Positions 43,590 through 56,026 of a stretch of 64,000 bases of DNA are shown piece after piece. The translations under genes and the position numbers were made by a program. Source of the DNA: Euphorbia lathyris (lineage: Eukaryota; Streptophyta; Magnoliopsida; Malpighiales; Euphorbiaceae); NCBI RefSeq assembly GCF_963576675.1, contig NC_088917.1, forward strand, positions 30,534,501 through 30,598,500. The letters are read 5' to 3'. The notes under the pieces are model-generated. The model saw only the letters and a program-made list of their open reading frames with translations, did no database searches and was not told where the DNA came from. Every line of letters starts with the position of its first letter. The stretch's first letter is position 1.

Positions 43590-44963
43590 TGTTGGTCCCG
43601 TGTAACGTGATAATATTAGTTCCAAGGGGGGGTTAGGAACTATTTAAAAAAATTTCACGTAAGGCTGACTATTAATTTTTAACTTAGACTTTCTCGAAGT
43701 CTTTTCGCACAGTGGAACTAAGTAAGTTTTAGATACAAGCTTAGTCAACGGGTGACTAAATCTGGATCTAACCTTGAGTCAGGATATAACACTTAAGTCT
43801 ATTCATGAACTCAGCTTCTCAGTTCACTCAACTCAGCTTATGTTCGTTTTAGCGTTTAACTAGGCAGTGTTATAGCAAGCAATAATTTAAGGAGATAAGG
43901 GTTAGAAAGATATTACTCAGCAGACGTATCTTGGTTCGGCCTCTTCGCCTACGTCTAGTCCCCGGAATACCTTCCGAGCTTTTTAGAATCATCTACTGAG
44001 CTCTTTAAAGGTAGAGCACAAACCTTTTACAATAGCAAGCTGAGTATACAAGAGTACCTTCCTCTATTCCTCTACTCACTCCTATTTCTACCGCTGAGTA
44101 CTATGACCGAGTACTCAGCTTCTCCTTTCTATACTTCTAGAAATGATAAGTGTTTACTTGTCCTAAACAACAATTGCTAAGACACTTTAGATGATTTGAA
44201 TCACTCTAGACTTTTACACAGAATTGGAATTGGTGTAAGATTTTACTTTGCTTTTCTCACAGAACTTCGAATATCAATTTGGTCAGCGTTTCGACTTGAT
44301 TGAAGATCTGCATCGAATGAAGCGTTTGAGTGGACTATTTATAGTGACACTTGATGCACTGGTTATTTCGAATTTCGAAATAACTGTTGGAGGGAAACGG
44401 CTTCCTGTCACTTTCACTCAGTACGTGCTCAGCGTCCTCAGCCAATCAAAACCTTGTATCTTCTGTCTTCGGCAGTGCTCAGCAGCTTTTCGTCAGACAG
44501 GACAGAATGTTTCCACATTTATGGTAAAGTCTTCTAGACAGCTTTCTGCGTCTTCTGAACTTTACCCGAAGTAGAAATACTTTGTCTCCAAGTTTATTCA
44601 GGTCAGCCACTGACCTGACTTTCTTGTCGCTCAACTCAGTAGCTTCATCTTGAAGCTTTTGGTCGAAGGCTTCTCGATCCTTCTCATTGCTGGGCTTGCG
44701 TTTTACTCAGTACGACATGCGTTTTGATCTGCTCGGGCCATGAGGCATTGACACGTTGACTTGGACTTGGCTTTCTCTTGTGGGCCTTTGGGCCTTACAA
44801 CTTGATGTCTTATAGATTTAAATAACTCAACATTGAACAAACACATTAGTACAAATAAATCAAAGCATTTAACTTTAATGTGTTGGAATATTTTTATCAT
44901 GGAGATTTAATTCTTGTTAAATAATTTTGTCAAATCAAAATCATGTGGAAAGGTGTTTCAACA
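43590..44963 (-). repeat. 3' LTR of the Sirevirus-type element
   Basis: 1374 bp, TGTTGG...CAACA, paired with 53890-55260. Contains an 8-bp extra stretch near 44785 (GGGCCTTT repeated) that the other LTR lacks. An ORF inside (44248-44574) has a counterpart in the other LTR but is not a gene. Confidence 0.93.
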
Positions 44964-45070
44964 AACTCCCCCATTTTGATGTTGGCAAAAATATTCAATA
45001 AGGAACTCAGTGTTGAGCTCCCCCATGATGATTGACCTTTTCTTAACTTCTTAAGATTCTCCCCCGTAAG
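44964..45070 (-). promoter_or_regulatory. Polypurine tract cluster before the 3' LTR
   Basis: On the - strand AAAATGGGGGAGTT directly precedes the LTR. Further GGGGGAG words lie at ~45030 and ~45056, and another at ~45655. Multiple polypurine tracts are a Sirevirus signature; they prime plus-strand DNA synthesis. Confidence 0.75.
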
Positions 45071-45496
45071 GGTTGAACTACTAACTTAGTTTTACTTTAA
45101 ACATTTCAAGGTTTAATCAAGTAAGTCTGAAGTCAGTTTTCAGAATAAAGTCAGTACTTGGATAATTCTCACTATACCCAGTTTCGATATTAAGTTAAGC
45201 GAAAGATTAAGTTCAGATATCAGAGCAGGCTGAGTGAGTTAGTTGAGGCTGAGTAGTTTTACTCAGTGGCCAAGTACTTGATTAATTTTTACGTTTACAG
45301 GCTTTAGTTATTCTGTTCAATGAGTTTGAGTAAGAAGACATGTGAGACAAGTCATGAATCTAGATCAACACAACAGATAAGCATAAAGCGATAGACAGAT
45401 AACACAGATGCTTCATAGAAGATACGATAATATATTAACTCAGCAGAGCAAGAAACATGTAGTCAGCAAATACTAAGTTTACACAAAATAAAACAT

Positions 45497-48400
45497 CTAT
45501 CGTCTAATGTTGACAGAAACTTGGTTCGATTTGGGTTTGGTTTGCTGACTGGACTTTGTTGTATCTTGTCGCTGAGGTTGTGTGCTGGGAGGGACATCAG
45601 AAGTTGAACCAGGATGAATCTTCTTTTGAGTTCCTTCTGCCGGTTGTTTATTTTTCTCCCCCATTTTTCCAGCATCAATGGGCTGAGGGACAGCAGCATA
45701 AAACTTCCCTTGATCAACAACACGAGTTAGCAAGGCTGAGTATTATTGGAGTTGAGCCGTACTGTGCTTAAGCCCGTCAAATACTTGGATCCCACCAGCC
45801 ATGTTTGACGCCGGAATGTCCATATGGGAGCTGATGACGCTGAGTATAAACTGAAGTGACTTGCCCATCCAGCTAATGGATTCCATCATTTTGGCGTAGG
45901 ACTGATGCTACATCTTGAGTAGTGCAGCATCATAGTGATGGCGCTGATTGGATTGATGTGTGACATGCTGATAAGTAGACTTGGCGAGTTGAAAGATTTC
46001 AGATGACTTCGCCTGGTCGGTTTTCATCTCTTCACGGGATAAGCTGAGCATACGAATACCTTCGGCGATTTGCTCGATAGTGCATTGAGAGGAAGATGAA
46101 ACCAAGTCTCTAGTGGTAGTGAGCTCAGTATTGAGTTGAGTGAAGGCTTGAGCTACTTGTGCTGACTGAGCCACACCAGAGTTTGCGGCAGATAAGGCGT
46201 TCAGCTTTCCTTCAATGGTATCCATGTGGTGGACCATGTGCAGATGAAGGTTAGCCATCTTTGTAGCAAACTCCTGCTTTGGCTGCTGAGCAACCATATC
46301 GGTGAGCACACACAAAAGCTCCTTAAGACTTTTGAGTTCAGTCAGAAGTTGCGTTATGGTGTTAGTTGAGTAAGCTCAGCAGAATGACACTCAGCATCAG
46401 AGGCATGAGTTCGTTGTATGTCTACGATAAGTTCTTGAGTAGCTTGGAGGATTCTTTTTCCAGAGGTAGAAGTAGTAAGGAAGTTCAGTGGATCAGCTGA
46501 TGGAATCTCAGGAACTGAATTATGGTTGGCAGCGGTTGTTTGGATATTGGGTTGCTCACCAGAGATGGAGGTGCCTTCTTGATTAAGTGAAGGTTGAGGA
46601 ATTGGAGTGGCAGACTCAGTGTTGAGGCCAGCAGCAGGCGCTGACTGGTTTGCTGACTGTTGAGTAAGAGGATTGGTTTGCACAGCAGTAATATCTACCT
46701 GCTCAGTATCATTCTGGAGCTGAGTATGGACTTGTGGAGGAGTCAGCTCGAGATTGTCCTGAGCAGGAGTTTTCTCAGGTACTTGTTCATTTTCCTGAAC
46801 AGTAGGTTCTTCGATCACTTGCTCAGTTGAGGCATGAGCAGTGGTGTCGGCAGACTTCTGACCTTAAGGACCGTCAGCTTTGGCATGTTCCTGACTGTGA
46901 GAAACAGAGGCTTGTTTTTCCTTGACTAGCGAGGACTTGGCAATAGGTTTGGAGAAGAAATTGAACTCGAAGTCAGTCAAATTAACAATAGGATCATACA
47001 AAGGGGAGTCATCCAAGATATCAAACATAAGTGGTTTGTGTGATTTCTTTTTGAATCTCCTTTCACTGCCATCTTTGGATTGCTTTGGAGACGGGGTTTG
47101 GTCAACAGTGGTGATGTTTTGGACATCCTCAGTTTGTTCTTCAACAGTCGTTGTGTCACTAGGGGACCCAATTTCCGGCTCAGCAATTGGTTCTTTGGCA
47201 GTTGATTTACTTGGTGCATTCTTATTTGTCTTCTCAGCAGAGACAGATTTTTCCTGTTGAGTTTGAGAGGTGGTTTCAATATTGTCAGTTTCCTAAGCTT
47301 GCAGGAAGAAGGAGTCCTTTGGAACAGCAAAACCAAGAGGAATTGCGCTCAATAGTGTATCTCCAGAAGCCTTCTTCCTTTTTAGGGGTGGCTCAGTTTG
47401 CTCATGCTCATCCTCAGTCTCTTGGACAGTAGCGGGTCATTTTTGGGAAGGCTTAGAAGGGCCAGCTTTCTTCTTAGCGGGCTCAGCTTGAGTGGGTTTA
47501 GCCAGTACCACTTTAATTCTTTTGGCGGTTTGGAGTGCCGACATAGTCTTTGGTGCAGCTGACGCGTCTATCTTTCTCTTCTTCCCTTTACTGGGCAGCT
47601 CAACCTCCTCTTCATCCATAGTATCCTTTCCTTTCTTTGATTTTGATTTGAAGGGAAGACTGTGTGCTAGTCCAGCTAGGATCTCAACGGTGATTTCTGT
47701 CCCTACTACGCTCTCTTCACCTTTGAAGCTGATCTTATAATCCTTGAGGATCTCAGTGATAAGTGATCCCATTCGAAGAGCTCCAGTGCTTCGTTGAAAT
47801 GCTCCGATCAGAAATACAGGCATGTTTAGAGGTTTGCAGTTCAGCATGTGCTAGAGGAAGCACTACTCGAAGTTGGATGCGGAAGAAGTGGCGTTGACCT
47901 TTGGGAACAAGTAGTTGGTCAGGAGATAGTGAGCGTGTCTTTGATGCTGACTAAGTGAGGTGCATGATACTTCACCGACGTGACCTTCTGGCTTACAGAA
48001 CTCAGCTTTGTACTTGACTCGTTTATAGTCATTGGTTTTCCTTAATTCAGCTCCTTCCGCCTTTAGGTCTAAGAGAATGGACATGTATGAGGGGTCGATG
48101 ATGATTTGTTTTTTGTTTACATATGTGACCATGAAATCAACATCGTCTTTAGCAACCAATAGGTTTGTGTAGAATTCAGTTACTAGCCTTGGGTAAGTCA
48201 GGCCGCTGAGAGAGAAGAGTTTGGTCCCTCCATTCTTGGACATCCAGTCGCTGTTGGGTTTTTCAGCTTCGACGAAGCTTTTGGAGAACCATCGTGAAGG
48301 GATGACTTCGAGGTTCTCAACATCAGAGAATACGGATTGAAAGGTCCTCTCCTGAGGCTTCTTTCCCTTGTCCTTCTTCTTCTTCTTAGAAGGAGTTGAG

Positions 48401-48585
48401 TGTTCCGTGTTGGGGTCAATCCCGAGGATGCTGACTTCATCCATAGGTTTGTCGTGCTGACCGTGACCGGTTTGATTTTCATCATCAGAAGTTTCTTCAT
48501 ACTCCTGCTCAGTTGGAGAGCCAGGATTGATATCTGATAGATTGTCTTCGTATTGGTCATCGGAGAGATTCTGGGAATCAGACAT
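45497..48585 (-). pseudogene. Extra 3' ORF of the Sirevirus-type element
   Basis: Starts at 48585 (MSDSQNLSDDQYEDNLSD), ~360 bp after RNase H. An acidic N-terminus and a KKKKKDKGKK basic patch are followed by PSRWFSKSFVEAE and YPRLVTEFYTNLLVAKDDVD ... DPSYMSILLDLKAEGAE, which resembles the putative plant transposon domain PF20167 (Transposase_32). Next comes GSLITEILKDYKIS, then a long Lys/Pro/Gln/Ser-rich region and a coiled-coil-like end (46315-45908). Frame breaks: TAGs at 47863 and ~47851, a TGA at 47437, stops near 47295 and 46864, and a frameshift at ~46340. It sits where Sireviruses have an 'env-like' gene, but I see no clear signal peptide or membrane segment. Function unknown. Confidence 0.65.
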
Positions 48586-48944
48586 GGTGTTCTTGAAGAC
48601 TTCTTTGGAAATGCTTAGAGATTTGGGATTTGAGAGAGTTCGAGTGCGAAAATCAAGCGTAGAAAGTAAATAGTGAGAAATCTTTCACTATTTATAGTCG
48701 GTAAGCGTTGATCTGATAGGTCGGGGAGAACGGTGGGAATTTGAACCATCGATAGTTAGTTATTACTGACATTAATTACGAGAGACGACGCGTGGTTTTA
48801 CTAATGATGACGCTTACATCATCCTAGAGGCTACTTAAATACGCATGCAAACCCTAATTGTGCAAGTTGCTTTACTCAGCAACGTAGTTACTCAGCATGC
48901 ATAGCCACTCAGTATGTAATCATATCACTCAACATGAATTATAC

Positions 48945-51900
48945 TTAGAATTTATTGAAGAGGATTGAACATACCGATAGCTTCTCTAAGTATGTTGAAT
49001 TGCTCACGAGCCAGTGGCTTGGTGAAGATATCAGCAAGCTGCTCATCCGTTGGGACATAGGCCAACTTGATCTCCCCTTTGAGTACATGGTCTCTGATGA
49101 AGGATGCCTTATGCTGACATGCTTCATCCTGCTGTGCTGGATTGGGTTCTTTGATAGGTCAATGGCACTTTTGTTGTCACATTTGACTTCAATCATTTTG
49201 GTCTGAACACCATAATCTTCTAGCTGTTGCTTGATCCAAAGGACTTGAGCAACACAGCTTCCAACAGCAATGTACTCATCTTCAGTGGTTGACAGGGCTA
49301 CTGACGACTGCTTCTTACTGAACCAAGACACAAGACAGCTTCCAAGGAAATGACATCCTCCTGAAATGCTTTTTCACTCCAGCTTATCTCGTCCATAGTC
49401 AGCGTCAGTGTATCCGAGAAGTGTAAAGTCATGAGTGTTGGGATACCATAAGCCTGCATTCACTGAGCCTTGCAAATATCTAAGGATTCTTTTTACAGCT
49501 ATGTAGTGAGATTCCTTAGGGTTAGATTGATATCTAGCGCAATAACATACTGAGAATTGAATGTTCGGCCTACTTGCTGTTAAGTAAAGTAAGGAGCCAA
49601 TCATACCTCGATATAATTTGCTATCTACTGACTTACCGCTTTCATCAGCACAGAGGACAGTGTCAGTGCCCATTGGGGTCGATATTGGCTTATAGTTTTC
49701 AAGTTCATATTTCTTCAATATCTCCTTAGCATACTTCGTTTGACTTATGAAGATGCCATTCTTTCCTTGTTTGATTTGAAGTCCAAGGAAGAAGTTGAGT
49801 TCTCCCATCATTGACATTTCAAACTCAGTCTGTATCTGTTTGCTAAACTCCTTGCATATAGATTCGTTAGTAGCACCAAAAATGATGTCATCAACATATA
49901 TTTGAGCCAGCAGGGTGTCTTTATTCTTTCTCTTAATGAATAAGGTTGTATCAGCTTTGCCTCTGACATAATTTCTAGTCAACAGGAAACTGGTCAGCCT
50001 CTCATACCAAGCACGTGGTGCTTGCTTGAGACCATACAGAGCCTTTTTGAGTTTATAAACAGGGTTTGGGAATTTAGGATCCTCAAATCCTGGAGGCTGA
50101 TTAACATAGACTTCCTCATTTATAACTCCATTAAGAAATGCACTCTTGACATCCATTTGAAACAATTTAAAATTCATGAAACTCGCATATGCACACAATA
50201 TTCTAATTGCTTCAAACCTTGCCACTGGGGCGAAGGTCTCACCATAGTCAATACCTTCCTACTGACTGTAGCCTTGAGCTACAAGTCTTGCTTTGTTTCT
50301 GACCATATTCCCTTGTTCATCTAGCTTGTTGCGGAAGACCCGTCTTGTTTCTATGGTCTTCTGGCTTCTTGGATTTGGCACTAAGTCCCAAACTTTATTT
50401 CTTTTGAATTGATCAAGCTCTTCTTGCATTGCACCCATCCAGTACTCGTCGTTCTCAGCTTCTGAGAAATTCTTTGGTTCCAGAACTGAGACGAATGCTA
50501 CATTGCTAAGGTATCTCCTGAGTTGATTTCTTGTCATCAGGGTGTTCTCAGCAGCATCGAGAATGGCGCTTTCAGAGTGTCCTCTTGGGATTCTGATTTC
50601 TTTCGGTAGTGTGATGTCTTGAGCTGGTTGTGTTTCAACAATCTCTGCAGGTATGGATTGGTCAGTGAAAACAATTTGAGTGTCTTTCTTACCTTTGGTC
50701 AGCCCTTGAAGTGGTAACTCAGCGGCTCCACTTTGGTCAGCTTCTGTTGAGTATGGATCATCCTCAGTCGTTTGACTGACTTTCCCTGCAGGGTTAGTTT
50801 CATCGAACTCAATGTGTACTGACTATTCTAAGACCTGAGTTCGTTTATTGAAAACTCTATATGCTTTGCTGTTTGTTGAGTAGCCTAAAAAGATAGCTTC
50901 ATCAGCTTTTGAATCAAACTTAGCAAGGTTGTCTTTAGTATTTAAGATAAAACATTTACAACCAAAGGCACGGAAGTATCCAATGTTGGGTTTTCGTCCT
51001 TTCCAAAGTTCATAGGGAGTTTTCTTCAATATGGGTCTGACTAGAGCCCTATTGAGTATATAACAAGCTGTGTTGACAGCTTCACCCCAAAAGTACTTTG
51101 GAAACCTGTTCTCACTCAGCATTGTCCTAGCTATTTCAACCAAGGTTCTGTTCTTCCTTTCAACTACCCCATTCTGTTGAGGAGTTCTAGGAGCAGAAAA
51201 GTTGTGGTCAATGCCGCTGGCTTCACAGAACTCAACAAACTGTTGGTTTTTGAATTCTTCACCGTTATCACTTCGGATGTGAGCTAGTTTTAGGTCTTTA
51301 TCATTTTCAAGTTTTCTAACTAATGTTGAAAATGTCTCAAAGGTTTCATCCTTGCTACTCAGCAAGATAATCCAAGTGTACCGCGAGAAGTCATCTACAA
51401 TGACCAAGGAAAATCTCCTACCACCCAAGCTCAGCGGCTGGACTGGTCCGAAGAGATCCAAGTGTAGCAACTCAAGTGGACGCTTAGTTGAGATGATGTT
51501 TTTACTGTGAAAAGATTTTTTGGTTTGTTTTCCTTACTGACAAGCGTTGCACAATTGATCCTTTTCGAACTTAAGTTCGGTCAGTCCCTCAACTAATTGC
51601 TTTCTTGCTAATTTGTCCAGGAGGTCCATACTTACATGACCAAGTCTCCTGTGCCATAGCCAGGAATTTTCTTCCTTTGACACTAAGCATATATTTTTTG
51701 AAAATTTATTTTCTAAATTTAGCATAAAGACATTGTCAACGCGAGGGGCAGTTAAAATCAATTCATTCGTTTTCCCCTTGAGTATTTTACATCTAGTGGC
51801 ATCAAATATAACCTTCCTACCGCTGTCACAGAGCTGAGCTATGCTCAGTAGGTTATATTCAATTCCTCTGACTAAGGAGACTGACTCAATAGTAGGATTA

Positions 51901-52079
51901 CCACCAACGATTCCTGGCCCTACTATCTTACCCTTTTTGTTGTCTCCAAAACTTACGCTTCCTCCTCGTTTAAGCTCACGTGTGATGAACCGAGTTTCAT
52001 CACCTGTCATGTGCCTCGAGCATTCGCTGTCAATGTACCACAATTTTGACTTCTCCGCACACCTCAGGCCAACCTGCAA
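48945..52079 (-). pseudogene. Sirevirus-type pol: protease, integrase, RT, RNase H
   Basis: Reading leftwards. Protease and pre-integrase (52079-51534): WYIDSECSRHMTGDE, where the normal DSG active site reads DSE (52031-52023), then HRRLGHVSMDLLDKLA and CNAC. Integrase (51470-50823): DLFGPVQPLSLGG, HIRSDNGEEFKN, TPQQNGVVERKNRTL. RT (50537-49374): [34 protein letters not shown] and catalytic YVDD at ~49885-49899. RNase H (49331-48945): QSSVALSTTEDEYIA, KCDNKSAIDLSKNPIQHSR. Single in-frame stops at 51534, 50823, 50259 and 49374 and a frameshift near 49115 separate these pieces. Normally the polyprotein copies and integrates the element; inactive here. Confidence 0.9.
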
Positions 52080-52099
52080 TATAACTAGTTATCTTTAGG

Positions 52100-53827
52100 T
52101 ACCCAAGTCTTTTTGGGTCCTTGTTTGTTAGGTACAGCAGGTGATACATCATATTTCATTTTATGACGGCACACGTTGATGGTGTGGCCAGCCTTAACAC
52201 AGAAGTCACAATGGACCTTCCTTTATGGTCACCTTATTGGCGGGTCAACACCATTATGCTGAGCATGCCAACACACCTTGGTAGTGTGGCATTTCTTCCC
52301 ACAAAAGTCACATTGGACATTTCGTTGGGGAGTCCATTTCCGCTGACTAGTACCTGAGCACTCAGCGTAATGATGGACATTTTTCTTATTCGGAACCTTT
52401 AGCTGGTTCTGAATAGATGTGATGTCTTTCCTCAGCTTCTTAGAGTCTGATTTGACCTCAGTGACATAACTATGCATGATTTTGAGATTTTCATCTTGCC
52501 TAGTATTGTCCTGGAGAAGATGACGAAGGTCACTGAGTTTGACCTCCTCAATCTCATCACATCGCCTGCTGAGTGCACGCACTTTCTTATTACACTTTTT
52601 GACAAGCGTGTAAAGATCACTCAGGGCGTTAATCATTTCATATCTGAGCAAAGGTAGAGTTGTTACCTCAGTTGGTTGTTCCTCATTGTCAGATGCACAT
52701 GATGAGTCAGCTTGCTCAGAAAGACAGGGGTCAGCATACTCATCTGCCATGAAGCAGATGTTTGCTGACTCAGTGGCTTCAGCTCCTGATGAGGATGATT
52801 CATCGCTATTGCTCCATATGGCCATCATTGCTTTTCTCCCACTTTTCTTGTCCTTCTTCAGGGTAAGACAACTTGACTTGATATGGCCAGTTTGATGACA
52901 TTCAAAGCATGTGATAGGCTTTGAGTTTTTCTTCTTGTACTTGCTGTCGCTTGACTCAGCTTTGTATTTATCATATTTCTTGAATGGTTTTCTACTGTAT
53001 TTGTCATTCTTGCAGAACAGCTTCTTCATCTTTCTTGTGAACATGGCCATTTCTTCATCATCAGATGACTCACCATCAGTGGAGTCAGCTTTCATGACAA
53101 GAGACTTTTGCTTCTTGCCCTCAGCTTTTTCTTTCACCTCAAAGTTTTTCATTGATATCTCATGGGTCAGCAGAGATCCAATAAAATCATCATACTTGTA
53201 GGTGGTTAGGTCTTGGGCTTCCTCAACGGCTGTCTTCTTCGCTTGCCAGCTTTGGGGAAGACTCATCAGTATTTTCTTCACTTGTTCTTCCTTAGTGAAG
53301 ATCTTGCCGAGCCTCTTGAGTTCGTTAATAATGTTGGTGAACCTTGAGTTCATGTCAAAAATTCCTTCACCATCATTCATCTCGAACAACTCGTACAGCC
53401 TCATGTGTTGGTTCACCTTGGATTCCTTGACCTTACTGGTTCCTTCATAGGTGACCTCCAGCTTCTTCCATATCTCCTGTGTTGACTCGCAACCTGAGAT
53501 TTTATTGTACTCTGCAGCATCTAACGCACAGTGAAGCATGTTTATAGCAGCGGCATGATTTTGTAGTTTCTTGAGGTCATCCTCTGACCACTTAGCCTCA
53601 GCTTTGACAGACGTTTGTCCGTCAACAGTTTCAACAGGAACAAACGGGCCTTGGACTATGGAAAGCCATGCACTCATGTTTGTTGCCTGAATGAAGTTTT
53701 TCATTCTATTCTTCTAAAAGGTATAGTTAGACCCGAAGAATAGAGGAGGCCTAGTAATGGACAGTCCCTCAGGAAGAATCTGAGTTGTCTGATTTCCTGG
53801 GAGGAAACGAGTGTTGTTCTCAGCCAT
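52100..53827 (-). pseudogene. Sirevirus-type gag with tandem zinc knuckles
   Basis: The longest piece is 53704-52229 (491 residues). The natural start is probably the ATG at 53827, in the same frame, with a TAG at 53714-53716 between them. It has the copia gag core UBN2-like region (MRLYELFEMNDGEGIFDMNS, KILMSLPQSWQAKKTAVEEA), then knuckles CFECHQTGHIKSSC, CDFCGKKCHTTKVC and, after two stops, CDFCVKAGHTINVC, ending ~52100. Gag forms the particle that packages element RNA. The protease frame begins in another phase right after. Confidence 0.85.
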
Positions 53828-53875
53828 TGTGGGGATCAGCTCAAGATACTTATATCTTATTTAGCGAGCTGTTAA

Positions 53876-53887
53876 GCTCTGATACCA
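53876..53887 (-). promoter_or_regulatory. Primer binding site (tRNA-iMet)
   Basis: On the - strand TGGTATCAGAGC, the exact complement to the 3' end of plant initiator methionine tRNA, starting two bases after the 5' LTR. Confidence 0.92.
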
Positions 53888-53889
53888 CT

Positions 53890-55260
53890 TGTTGGTCCCG
53901 TATAACTTGATAATATTAGTTCCAAGGGGGGGGGGGGTTAGGAACAATTTAAAAAATTTTCACGTAAGGCTGACTATTAATTTTTAACTTAGACTTTCTC
54001 GAAGTCTTTTCGCACAGTGGAACTGAGTAAGTTTTAGATACAAGCTTAGTCAACGGGTGACTAAATTTGGATCTAACCTTGAGTCAGGATATAGCACTTA
54101 AGTCTATTCCTGAACTCAGCTTCTCAGTTCACTCAACTCAGCTTATGTTCGTTTTAGCGTTTAACTAGGCAGTGTTATAGCAAGCAATAATTTAAGGAGA
54201 TAAGGGTTAGAAAGATATTACTCAGCAGACGTATCCTGGTTCGGCCTCTTCGCCTACGTCCAGTCCCCGGAATACCTTCCGAGCTTTTTAGAATCCTCTA
54301 CTGAGCTCTTTAAAGGTAGAGCACAAACCTTTTACAATAGCAAGCTGAGTATACAAGAGTACCTTCCTCTATTCCTCTACTCACTCCTATTTCTACCGCT
54401 GAGTACTATGACCGAGTACTCAGCTTCTCCTTTATATACTTCTAGAAATGATAAGTGTTTACTTGTCCTAAACAACAATTGCTAAGACACTTTAGATGAT
54501 TTGAATCACTCTAGACTTTTACACAGAATTGGAATTGGTGTAAGATTTTACTTTGCTTTTCTCATAGAACTTCGAATATCAATTTGGTCAACGTTTCGAC
54601 TTGATTGAAGATCTGCATCGAATGAAGCGTTTGAATGGCCTATTTATAGTGACACTTGATGCACTGGTTATTTCGAATTTCAAAATAACCGTTGGAGGGA
54701 AACGGCTTCCTATCGCTTTCACTCAGTACGTGCTCAGCGTCCTCGGCCAATCAAAACCTTGTATCTTCTGTCTTCGGCAGTGCTCAGCAGCCTTTCGTCA
54801 GACAGGACAGAATGTTTCCACATTTATGGTAAAGTCTTCTAGACAGCTTTCTGCGTCTTCTGAACTTTACCCGAAGTAGAAATACTTTGTCTCCAAGTTT
54901 ATTCAGGTCAGCCACTGACCTGACTTTCTTGTCGCTCAACTCAGCAGCTTCATCTTGAAGCTTTTGGTCGAAGGCTTCTCGATCCTTCTCATTGCTGGGC
55001 TTACGTTTTACTCAGTACGACCTGCATTTTGATCTACTCGGGCCGTGAGGCATTGACACGTCGACTTGGACTTGACTTTCTCTTGTGGGCCTTACAACTT
55101 GATGTCTTATAGATTTAAATAACTCAACATTGAACAAACACATTAGTACAAATAAATCAAAGCATTTACCTTTAATGTGTTGGAATATTTTTATCATAGA
55201 GATTTAATTCTTGTTAAATAGTTTTGTCAAATCAAAATCATGTGGAAAGGTGTTTCAACA
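53890..55260 (-). repeat. 5' LTR of the Sirevirus-type element
   Basis: 1371 bp, direct partner of 43590-44963. Roughly 35 single-base differences plus small indels (a longer G run at ~53929; 8 bases missing at ~55090). Confidence 0.93.
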
Positions 55261-55265
55261 CATAT

Positions 55266-55754
55266 TAGACTAAGACTGTTTCTATGACTAACATAGTCCG
55301 GTTGAACTTGGTTTCCTAGTTAACTTAAGTTTGGGTTACAATGGGTTAGACAAGGATTTATCTCCTTAGATGTCTCGGCTACTTGAAGTATATATTTAGG
55401 GGATTCATTAATGTTAGCATATGGCATCGTGAATATTTCAAATATATTCCTGTTATAGTATTAAACAATTATTTTGGTTTACATATTTAGATAACAAAAC
55501 ACGGTTAGTCGTTGTTTTGATTAACCATTATGTTTAGGTTTAGATATATGGTTAACCGGTGTTTTTAGTTAACAATTAAAACCAGTAGTAACCAAAATTA
55601 TAGTTAAACGTTAATACGGTTAACTGATATACTTGAACTAATTTAGAGTTTAATGTCTCAAAAACCGAAAATCGGTTAGATTTAAAAAATATCTCAATGA
55701 ATCGGTTAACTGCACCGACTTTCAATAACTTGGATAGAGATGTTAGTTACATGG
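55266..55754. other. Spacer between two LTR elements
   Basis: Continues the DNA interrupted by the Sirevirus-type element. 55480-55720 is rich in GGTTAAC/GTTAACC words, like the hAT element at 21925, and may be a worn copy. No gene. Confidence 0.5.
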
Positions 55755-55911
55755 TCTTAGATATATATTGTTTATTTGTAATTGTCCTAAACAGTTAGTT
55801 ACTTGATTATAACCATCACTATAGATTAGAGTTTGATTCTGATCCAGATTGTATCCTGTATATATATTATTTACACATGAATAATAAATCATCAAGAGTT
55901 GCACTCTATCA
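55755..55911 (+). repeat. 5' LTR of the 157-bp-LTR copia element
   Basis: Direct partner of 60534-60690. The first base is set by the CATGG duplication; LTRs of this kind usually begin TG, so the boundary could be off by two bases. Confidence 0.85.
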
Positions 55912-56026
55912 TGGTATCCGAGACCTAACCCTAAATTACCTCTCTCTCCCCTCCCCCCTCTCTCTCTCTCTCTCTCTTCCGATTACCTCTTCCGTCGCCG
56001 ACCCCCTCCCTGCCGTCCGCAACACC

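Larger units (their letters stand above)
43590..55260 (-). mobile_element. Full-length Ty1/copia element, Sirevirus type
   Basis: 11,671 bp bounded by two direct LTRs, each beginning TGTTGG and ending CAACA, with the 5-bp duplication CATAT outside (43585-43589 and 55261-55265). On the - strand the order is LTR, tRNA-iMet primer site, gag, protease, integrase, RT, RNase H, a long extra ORF, several GGGGGAG tracts, LTR. That order plus >1-kb LTRs, repeated polypurine tracts and a 3' extra ORF is characteristic of the Sirevirus (SIRE/Maximus) lineage. LTR identity is about 97% by eye. Stops in gag, pol and the extra ORF make it non-autonomous now. Confidence 0.93.

Noticed and set aside
44248..44574. 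108-residue ORF inside an LTR, with a close twin at 54601-54879
   Set aside because: Both copies lie at the same place in the two LTRs. Openness is shared by descent and the reading has no family resemblance.
46922..47740. + strand ORFs of 81-112 residues
   Set aside because: Antisense shadows of the extra 3' ORF of the Sirevirus-type element.
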